From Bacilli bacterium (GTDB lineage: Bacteria; Bacillota_I; Bacilli_A; RF39; UBA660), in assembly GCA_017470045.1 (NCBI GenBank), contig JAFUFG010000250.1:1-6664 (forward strand): 6,664 nt of DNA, written 5' to 3'. Below, in pieces: positions 1 to 4,241 of the stretch. The notes below the pieces were generated by a model. That model was not told where the DNA came from. It saw nothing but the letters and a program-made list of their open reading frames with translations, and did no database searches. Every line of letters begins with the position of its first letter. The stretch's first letter is position 1. A program made the position numbers and the translations under genes.

Positions 1-42
1 ATTTATGAACGATTAGAAAAAATAAAGGAAAGTGCCAAATAA
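1..42 (+). CDS. 3' end of a plus-strand gene, truncated by the window edge
   Basis: Reading from base 1 gives 13 codons, IYERLEKIKESAK, followed by TAA at 40-42. The charged, helix-like composition is typical of a protein C-terminus. The stop falls in the loop of the hairpin that follows, which is the same arrangement seen at other gene ends in this window and is the main reason to think the reading is real. Nothing can be said about function from 13 residues. The gene would be convergent with the TetR-family gene. It could also be chance, since a 13-codon open stretch is not significant on its own. Confidence 0.45.
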   Translation: MYERLEKIKESAK

Positions 43-58
43 CACTTTCTTTCTTTTT
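24..58. terminator. Bidirectional intrinsic terminator between convergent genes
   Basis: The arms GAAAGTG (28-34) and CACTTTC (43-49) pair, extended by a G-U and A-T pairs, around an 8-base loop (35-42). On the plus strand the stem is followed by T-rich TTTCTTTTT. On the minus strand it is followed by CTTTATTTTTT. It would end both the truncated plus-strand gene, whose TAA lies in the loop, and the minus-strand TetR gene, which stops 20 bases away. Confidence 0.75.
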
Positions 59-69
59 CATTCGCATCA

Positions 70-633
70 TTATTCCGAACCTAAGTACTTACGAATTCCG
101 TATTTACAACAATCCGTAATTAAATTAGCAATATCCTCAATATTATCATTAAAATCATTCTTAATCCAATAATTAATAACACCCAAAGCTCCATTAAAAG
201 CAAAGACTAAGGCATACTCTACTTCCGCTTCACTAGATTCCGGCATTCTCTCTTCCCATAAAGTCATACACTTCTCATATGCAACTTCCAAAACTTCATT
301 CAAAAAATAAACATTACGATTCGTATTAAAAAGTATTTTTACAAGTTTCTTATGAAGTAGAAAAATCTCTAAGATTCCAATCGTAAAATCATAAATAGAA
401 TTTTTTGGTAAAGATTCCATCGAAGATGAATTACGGATTTCTAAAATAAAATCATTCTCAATCTGTTTTAATAAATCATAAACATCTAAGTAATAACGAT
501 AAAAAGTAGCTCGATTAATATCTGCTAAACTGCACAATTTCGTTACAGTGATAGAACTAATATCTTTTTTCTCTAATAAATTAATAAAAGTCTCCGTAAT
601 TACTTTCTTTGTATATTGTACTCTTCGATCCAT
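70..633 (-). CDS. TetR/AcrR-family transcriptional regulator
   Basis: This is a predicted cytoplasmic DNA-binding repressor of 187 residues, a normal TetR length. The N-terminal DNA-binding domain spans about residues 5-55, with the helix-turn-helix at about 28-48: SITVTKLCSLADINRATFYR followed by YY, a strong TetR signature. The C-terminal region contains FAFNGALGVINYWIKNDF, which resembles the TetR_C_8-type ligand-binding domain found beside this HTH in many Firmicutes. The start at 633 was chosen because GGAGGG lies just upstream. The frame stays open to a TTG at 723, but that codon touches the -10 of the predicted promoter and the extra 30 residues are not TetR-like. The gene is divergent from the acyl-CoA synthetase, and the shared spacer carries operator-like repeats. 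Control of itself and of that gene is therefore the simplest inference. The ligand is unknown; an acyl-CoA or fatty acid is a guess from context. Confidence 0.92.
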   Translation of the reverse strand: MDRRVQYTKKVITETFINLLEKKDISSITVTKLCSLADINRATFYRYYLDVYDLLKQIENDFILEIRNSSSMESLPKNSIYDFTIGILEIFLLHKKLVKILFNTNRNVYFLNEVLEVAYEKCMTLWEERMPESSEAEVEYALVFAFNGALGVINYWIKNDFNDNIEDIANLITDCCKYGIRKYLGSE

Positions 634-660
634 AAAGCCCTCCATAATGAAACAATTTAA

Positions 661-700
661 ATCAATTTGTTGCAAATCTAACATTTTGTTGCAAATTGAT
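661..700. repeat. Tandem 12-bp repeats within a long inverted repeat; possible regulator site
   Basis: TTTGTTGCAAAT occurs identically at 666-677 and 685-696, 19 bp apart, or close to two helical turns. Each copy is itself nearly palindromic (TTTG-TTG-CAAA). The outer flanks form a 9-bp inverted repeat, ATCAATTTG (661-669) and CAAATTGAT (692-700). The block lies in the leader of the TetR gene and upstream of the synthetase promoter. It could be a pair of protein-binding sites or a leader hairpin with a 22-base loop. In this AT-rich DNA some repetition is expected, but two exact 12-mers plus the inverted arms are more than background. Confidence 0.55.
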
Positions 701-702
701 GA

Positions 703-732
703 TTGCATCTCATACTTTTTCAATTATATAAT
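703..732 (+). promoter_or_regulatory. Predicted promoter of the acyl-CoA synthetase gene
   Basis: A perfect -10, TATAAT, lies at 727-732, with a poor -35 (TTGCAT, 703-708) at 18-bp spacing. The start would be near 739. The -10 shares bases with the minus-strand -10: together they form the palindrome ATTATATAAT (723-732). Two polymerases could not bind at once. The weak -35 suggests lower basal strength than the divergent promoter, or a need for activation. Confidence 0.55.
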
Positions 733-751
733 GAATAAGTAAGATTTTCAA
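723..751 (-). promoter_or_regulatory. Predicted sigma-70 promoter of the TetR-family gene
   Basis: Read on the minus strand, the -35 is TTGAAA (751-746), the spacer is 17 bp, and the -10 is TATAAT (728-723). This is a near-consensus promoter. Transcription would start near 716, giving a leader of about 83 nt that contains the tandem repeats before the ATG at 633. The -35 lies inside the 747-762 palindrome apart from its last base, which predicts autorepression if that palindrome is the operator. Confidence 0.7.
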
Positions 752-762
752 CATCTGTTGAA
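747..762. promoter_or_regulatory. Operator-like palindrome in the divergent promoter region
   Basis: TTCAACA-TC-TGTTGAA is a perfect 7+7 inverted repeat around a 2-bp centre, a size usual for TetR-family dimers. It lies a few bases downstream of the predicted synthetase start and over the -35 of the divergent regulator gene. One bound dimer could therefore block both promoters. Binding by the neighbouring TetR protein is inferred from position. As RNA it could form only a weak 6-bp hairpin, so a DNA site is favoured. Confidence 0.65.
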
Positions 763-777
763 TATTTAGGAGGACAC

Positions 778-2520
778 ATGAATATACTAGAAAGTTTTCA
801 AAATAGAATTAAAGGAGAAAAAGATTGGTTCCATTTTTATCCGAAAAACAAAAGACAAATAAAAATGCCCAATATGTCTCTTTATGAATATTTATATAAA
901 GAAAATAGAAATCATTTAAAAAATATTGCGATTAATTACATGGGAAATAAAATGACTTATAATACCCTATTTAAAGAAATTAATCGTTGTGCGAAAGCCA
1001 TGCGTAGTCAAGGAATCCGCGAAGGAGATGTTGTAAGTATCTGTATGGCCAACACTCCAGAAGCCATCATCTCATTCTATGCCGTAAGTAAGATTGGAGC
1101 TATCTCTAATATGATCCATCCCCTATCCGCAGAAGAAGAAATCAAGGCATCTCTAATAGAAACCAATACCGTAATGCTTATTACATTAAATCAAACTTAT
1201 ACAAAATTAAAAGATATTATGGAAGAGACAAGCGTTTATAAAACCGTATTAGTATCTCCAAAAGACTCTATGCCTACTCTACTAGGATTAGGATACTTCT
1301 TATTAGAAGACAGAAAAGTAAATGTTCCAAAGAGTACAGAAAAGTTTATCTCTTGGAAAAACTTTATGTTAAAAGGAAATAAATACGATAAAAATGTATT
1401 CGTATCTCGTCATAAAAATGACGATGCCGTAATACTACATAGTGGTGGTACAACCGGAGTACCAAAACATATCGTACTAACAAATGGAAATATTAATATT
1501 GTAGTAGGACAAGCAAGAATCTTCTTAAAAGATGCAACTGATGAAGATAATTTCTTAAGTATTCTTCCCCTATTCCATTGTTTTGGATTAGTAGAAGGAA
1601 TTCATTACCCATTATGCTGTGGTCAAACCGCTATACTAGTACCAAAATTTGATGCATCCAGATTCGATAAATTAATTACGAAATATCATCCAACTATCAT
1701 TCCAGGAGTTCCTACTCTATTCGAAGCATTAATTAGTAATAAACATATGGAAGATGTGGATATGACAGATGTAAAATACATCGTTTCAGGAGGAGACACC
1801 CTAAGTGAAGAAAAGAATATTGCCGTAAACAAATTCTTACGTACACACGGATGTCAAAACCCAATCGTACAAGGTTACGGAATGACAGAAACCAGTGGTG
1901 GTGTAATACTAGGAGGATTAGGATCTGATAAAATGGGAAGTGTTGGAATACCTCTAGTTGGAAATAACGTAAAAATAATCGATATTGAAACAGGAGAAGA
2001 ATGTCCTAGAGGAAAAACTGGAGAAATCCTTTTATCCGGTCCTTCCGTTATGAAAAAATATTTAAATAATCCAGAAGAAACCAATAAAGTAATTGAAACA
2101 GACAAACAAGGAACTCGTTGGGTTCATACTGGAGATGCAGGATACTTAGATGAAGATAATATCTTATTCTTCGTACAACGAATTAAAAGAATGATTATTG
2201 TATCCGGTTATAATGTATTCCCAGCTCATATAGAAGAAATCTTATTGAAACACGAGAAAATCAAGAACTGTTGCGTTATAGGAATACCACATCCATATAA
2301 AATTCAAGTACCAAAAGCTTATATTGTATTAAAAGATGGAGTACAAGAATCCGCTATTGTAAGAAGAGAAATCAAAGCATATTGCGAAAAAGAATTATCC
2401 AAATATATGATTCCAAAAGAATTCGTATATCGCGATTCCCTACCAAAAACATTAGTAGGAAAAGTAGATTTCAAAGCATTAGAAAAAGAAAGTTTAGAGG
2501 AACAAAAAAAGGAAGCTTAG
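778..2520 (+). CDS. AMP-forming acyl-CoA synthetase, long-chain fatty acid-CoA ligase type
   Basis: This 580-residue enzyme belongs to the ANL adenylating superfamily and is predicted to activate a carboxylic acid with ATP to acyl-AMP and then to the CoA thioester. The core motifs are present in order: the phosphate-binding loop HSGGTTGVPK (221-230); LPLFHCFG; QGYGMTET (365-372); HTGD (450-453) with the ATP-ribose aspartate; the hinge region QRIKRMIIVSGYNVFP (467-482); and the C-terminal lysine loop LPKTLVGK (555-562), with Lys562 as the expected catalytic lysine. GGTTG in the first loop and SGYNVFP resemble FadD-type ligases. The usual glycine after PK is histidine (PKH, 231). Length and domain order are complete, with no signal peptide or clear membrane segment. 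The start has AGGAGG at 768-773. The substrate is not readable from the sequence: medium or long-chain fatty acids are likely, but aryl or other acids are possible. Divergence from a TetR gene suggests inducible expression. Confidence 0.93.
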   Translation: MNILESFQNRIKGEKDWFHFYPKNKRQIKMPNMSLYEYLYKENRNHLKNIAINYMGNKMTYNTLFKEINRCAKAMRSQGIREGDVVSICMANTPEAIISFYAVSKIGAISNMIHPLSAEEEIKASLIETNTVMLITLNQTYTKLKDIMEETSVYKTVLVSPKDSMPTLLGLGYFLLEDRKVNVPKSTEKFISWKNFMLKGNKYDKNVFVSRHKNDDAVILHSGGTTGVPKHIVLTNGNINIVVGQARIFLKDATDEDNFLSILPLFHCFGLVEGIHYPLCCGQTAILVPKFDASRFDKLITKYHPTIIPGVPTLFEALISNKHMEDVDMTDVKYIVSGGDTLSEEKNIAVNKFLRTHGCQNPIVQGYGMTETSGGVILGGLGSDKMGSVGIPLVGNNVKIIDIETGEECPRGKTGEILLSGPSVMKKYLNNPEETNKVIETDKQGTRWVHTGDAGYLDEDNILFFVQRIKRMIIVSGYNVFPAHIEEILLKHEKIKNCCVIGIPHPYKIQVPKAYIVLKDGVQESAIVRREIKAYCEKELSKYMIPKEFVYRDSLPKTLVGKVDFKALEKESLEEQKKEA

Positions 2521-2530
2521 GCTTCCTTTT
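2507..2530. terminator. Bidirectional terminator embedded in two convergent gene ends
   Basis: The perfect 10-bp arms AAAAGGAAGC (2507-2516) and GCTTCCTTTT (2521-2530) enclose the 4-base loop TTAG. On the minus strand a run of seven T follows the stem; on the plus strand only TTTT does, so termination should be stronger for the minus-strand gene. The loop contains TAG, the stop of the plus-strand synthetase, and its complement contains TAA, the stop of the minus-strand gene. The stem itself is coding on both strands. Confidence 0.85.
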
Positions 2531-2924
2531 GATAATGTTCTTCATAATCACGACATTTTTCTAGTAATTCCTTATCGACATCCATTGCAATATGCATATT
2601 CTTGTAATAATCTGTAATCTCATAATATCCGATATCTTTTATATGATATACATCAAATACTTCTTCATCCGACTTATCATCGTTATAAGAAAGCTTCGTC
2701 ATATAATACTTACATATGACTTCATAATCATCAGGTACAATATAGTCATTAGAAACATTCTCTACTACACGTTTTAGGAAACGATGTTCTTTATCTTTTT
2801 TAGGACAAATCAGATATAGAACCATATCCGTTGCAGTACCAAGACCTTCACGGATTTCGTTTAAAACAATATGGTAGTAGTCTTTGCTTACTTTAATGTA
2901 ATCCATATTAGAATCTATAAACAT
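2517..2924 (-). CDS. Hypothetical protein, 135 residues
   Basis: I do not recognise this protein. It is predicted to be soluble and acidic, rich in Asp, Glu, Tyr and Lys, with no signal peptide or membrane segment. The start (MFIDSNMDYIK) follows a good ribosome site, GAGGTGA, in a leader that also has promoter-like elements. The frame is open back to a TTG at 3023, but that would run through the promoter and reach the neighbouring terminator. The middle part (YLICPKKDKEHRFLKRVVENV) and the tail (DVDKELLEKCRDYEEHY) look helical, with an alternating Tyr/Asp/Ile stretch between them (VYHIKDIGYYEITDYYKN). It is monocistronic, with its own promoter and terminator. It ends in the same QK(K)EA tail as the convergent synthetase because the shared hairpin encodes both ends, not through homology. 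Confidence 0.75.
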   Translation of the reverse strand: MFIDSNMDYIKVSKDYYHIVLNEIREGLGTATDMVLYLICPKKDKEHRFLKRVVENVSNDYIVPDDYEVICKYYMTKLSYNDDKSDEEVFDVYHIKDIGYYEITDYYKNMHIAMDVDKELLEKCRDYEEHYQKEA

Positions 2925-2945
2925 ATCCTTCACCTCTCTAATTTT

Positions 2946-2973
2946 ATTATAAAAGATAGGTCTAAATTTACAA
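2946..2973 (-). promoter_or_regulatory. Predicted promoter of the 135-residue gene
   Basis: Read on the minus strand, TTGTAA (2973-2968) is followed by a 16-bp spacer and a perfect TATAAT (2951-2946). Transcription would start near 2939 and give a short leader holding the GAGGTGA ribosome site ahead of the ATG at 2924. The -35 is only a partial match. Confidence 0.5.
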
Positions 2974-2976
2974 GAA

Positions 2977-3006
2977 TTGAAAATCAAATTCGAACTATGA
3001 TATAAT
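2977..3006 (+). promoter_or_regulatory. Orphan plus-strand promoter-like sequence
   Basis: TTGAAA (2977-2982), an 18-bp spacer and an extended -10, TGATATAAT (2998-3006), form a near-consensus promoter. A second TATAAT overlaps at 3006-3011. No plus-strand gene follows: the predicted start near 3013 lies about 10 bp before a terminator hairpin. It could drive a very short RNA, or antisense RNA to the 65-residue gene and holA by read-through. It could also be a chance match in AT-rich intergenic DNA. Confidence 0.45.
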
Positions 3007-3022
3007 ATAATTACTATAGGCA

Positions 3023-3048
3023 AAAAAAGAGGAGTAATCCTCTTTTTT
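3023..3048. terminator. Intrinsic terminator overlapping the stop of the 65-residue gene
   Basis: The perfect 11-bp arms AAAAAAGAGGA (3023-3033) and TCCTCTTTTTT (3038-3048) enclose the loop GTAA. On the minus strand the stem runs into a T7 tract (3028-3022), so it serves the minus-strand gene, whose TAA (3049-3047) starts within the stem base. With T-rich sequence on both sides it should also stop plus-strand transcripts. Confidence 0.85.
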
Positions 3049-3244
3049 ATTGATCCGACATAGAATTAACGAGTTCATTATATTTACATTTCTCTTTATT
3101 TTTTAAGATCTTATCCGGAATACCATTTTCATACATAAAACAAAATTGCTTTATCTTTTCCCCTACTATGATTGCATCCCCTTGCTTAAGAGAATTATAA
3201 TCTTCACTATAAAATGGACAATTCTTACAACACTCACTAAACAT
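3047..3244 (-). CDS. Small cysteine-containing hypothetical protein, 65 residues
   Basis: I do not recognise this protein. The start at 3244 follows GGAGGAG at good spacing. The frame is open to a TTG at 3280, but that would begin at the edge of the holA terminator. The sequence begins MFSECCKNCPFYSEDY and has cysteines at 5, 6, 9, 35 and 53. The C6-x2-C9 pair followed by C35 and C53 could supply four ligands for a zinc ion or an Fe-S cluster. That is an inference from spacing only. There is no signal peptide or membrane segment. It lies 58 bp after holA on the same strand, and I see no strong promoter between them (only a TATATT at 3269-3264 with no good -35). It may therefore depend on read-through of the holA terminator. 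Confidence 0.72.
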   Translation of the reverse strand: MFSECCKNCPFYSEDYNSLKQGDAIIVGEKIKQFCFMYENGIPDKILKNKEKCKYNELVNSMSDQ

Positions 3245-3278
3245 AATATACTCCTCCCACAACAATATAAATGATAAC

Positions 3279-3304
3279 AAAAAAGAACATATACGTTCTT
3301 TTTT
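3279..3304 (-). terminator. Intrinsic terminator overlapping the holA stop codon
   Basis: The arms AAAAAAGAAC (3279-3288) and GTTCTTTTTT (3295-3304) form a 10-bp stem with a 6-base loop, and a T6 tract is read on the minus strand. The stem is mostly A-T pairs with only two G-C pairs, so it is weaker than the other terminators here and may leak into the 65-residue gene. The holA TAA (3305-3303) begins at the stem base. Confidence 0.7.
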
Positions 3305-4241
3305 ATATATTCAATATAAATACTTCGATTAGACTATTCGGATCCGTATCCGTAGTCTTGACCTTTAAGTCAATATCCGCCATATCTTGCATTAGTTTTA
3401 ATAATTCGCCCTCTTTATAGTATCTTGTAAGTTCCATTGTTTTTTTAACACGATAACTATTCTTTTCCCCTAATGTATTCGCAATATCATTCGCATACAT
3501 TCCCTGATTTTCTAATACTTTTACTTGATACATAATTCGAAGCTGCGAAGCAAGTAGACCAATAATACCTAATGGATCAATATTGTATTGAAGCAGTTGA
3601 TAATACTTTTCTAATGCCGATTTCTTATCCTTTTCTGCTAAACTACGATTAAAAGAGAATGTTAAATCCGTAGAATCTCCTAATTTTTCAACGACTAATT
3701 CATCAATATCTTTCTTTAAGATTTCTTTTTCATCAATCTTATAAGTTTTTAATTTATCACATTCATTTTGAATCTTAGAAATATCTCCTAAACACTTTTC
3801 AGATAAATAAGTGATTAAAGAAGCATCAATCTTATAACCTTTTAATTCTTCTTTAATAAACTTAATAGGATCATTACTAATCTCAATGAATTCCATTCTC
3901 TTCTTTAATTCTTTTGTTACTTTTAACGTATTATTAAACTTTAAACTACTAATAAATAACAAATTATCAGGATTTGGTTGATCTAAATATTTATAAAGAT
4001 GATCCAAATCTTTTTTATTCGCATCACTAGATACGTTCTCTATCCCAATAACCGAAATAACCTTTTTATCTGATAAAAAACTATAGGTATCTAAATCCTC
4101 TAATACGACCTCTAGAGGCTGTTCCGTCAAATCATATTCCGAAACACTAGCCTCTAGAAATCCGAGTTTCTTTTGAATTTTTTCTCTTTCTTTATGAATT
4201 GCAAAGTAAGAGTCTCCTTCTAAAAGATAATTATTCTGCAT
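3303..4241 (-). CDS. holA: DNA polymerase III subunit delta
   Basis: This is the clamp-loader delta subunit, which opens the beta sliding clamp as part of the tau/gamma-delta-delta' complex at the replication fork. At 312 residues it is slightly short for the family but complete. The N-terminus (MQNNYLLEGDSYFAIHKERE) matches the YLLxGxD start of delta. As expected for delta, there is no Walker A ATP-binding loop. The C-terminal collar domain is clear: DPLGIIGLLASQLR at residues 222-235, then a YRVKKTMELTRYY segment and the ending DIDLKVKTTDTDPNSLIEVF, all typical of HolA. The ATG lies inside the end of alaS, overlapping it by 11 nt in another frame, with only a weak AAGAG site just upstream. 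Translation is therefore probably coupled to alaS. holA beside alaS is not the arrangement I know from Bacillus. Confidence 0.92.
   Translation of the reverse strand: MQNNYLLEGDSYFAIHKEREKIQKKLGFLEASVSEYDLTEQPLEVVLEDLDTYSFLSDKKVISVIGIENVSSDANKKDLDHLYKYLDQPNPDNLLFISSLKFNNTLKVTKELKKRMEFIEISNDPIKFIKEELKGYKIDASLITYLSEKCLGDISKIQNECDKLKTYKIDEKEILKKDIDELVVEKLGDSTDLTFSFNRSLAEKDKKSALEKYYQLLQYNIDPLGIIGLLASQLRIMYQVKVLENQGMYANDIANTLGEKNSYRVKKTMELTRYYKEGELLKLMQDMADIDLKVKTTDTDPNSLIEVFILNI

Noticed and set aside
634..723. N-terminal extension of the TetR gene to a TTG at 723
   Set aside because: The TTG overlaps the predicted -10 box and lies upstream of the predicted transcript start. The added residues are not TetR-like, and ATG 633 has a strong GGAGGG site.
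1875..2564. Frames antisense to the synthetase (1875-2105) and out of frame over its end (2382-2564)
   Set aside because: Both are overlapped by the intact 580-residue synthetase and show no ribosome site or family resemblance.
2592..2777. Plus-strand hydrophobic 61-codon frame
   Set aside because: It is antisense to the 135-residue gene; its Ile/Tyr richness is the complement of that gene's Asp, Asn and Tyr codons. No ribosome site was seen.
2925..3023. Longer version of the 135-residue protein starting at TTG 3023
   Set aside because: It would run through promoter elements and start at the neighbouring terminator. ATG 2924 has a GAGGTGA ribosome site.
3245..3280. Longer version of the 65-residue protein starting at TTG 3280
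   Set aside because: It would start within the holA terminator stem. ATG 3244 has GGAGGAG upstream.
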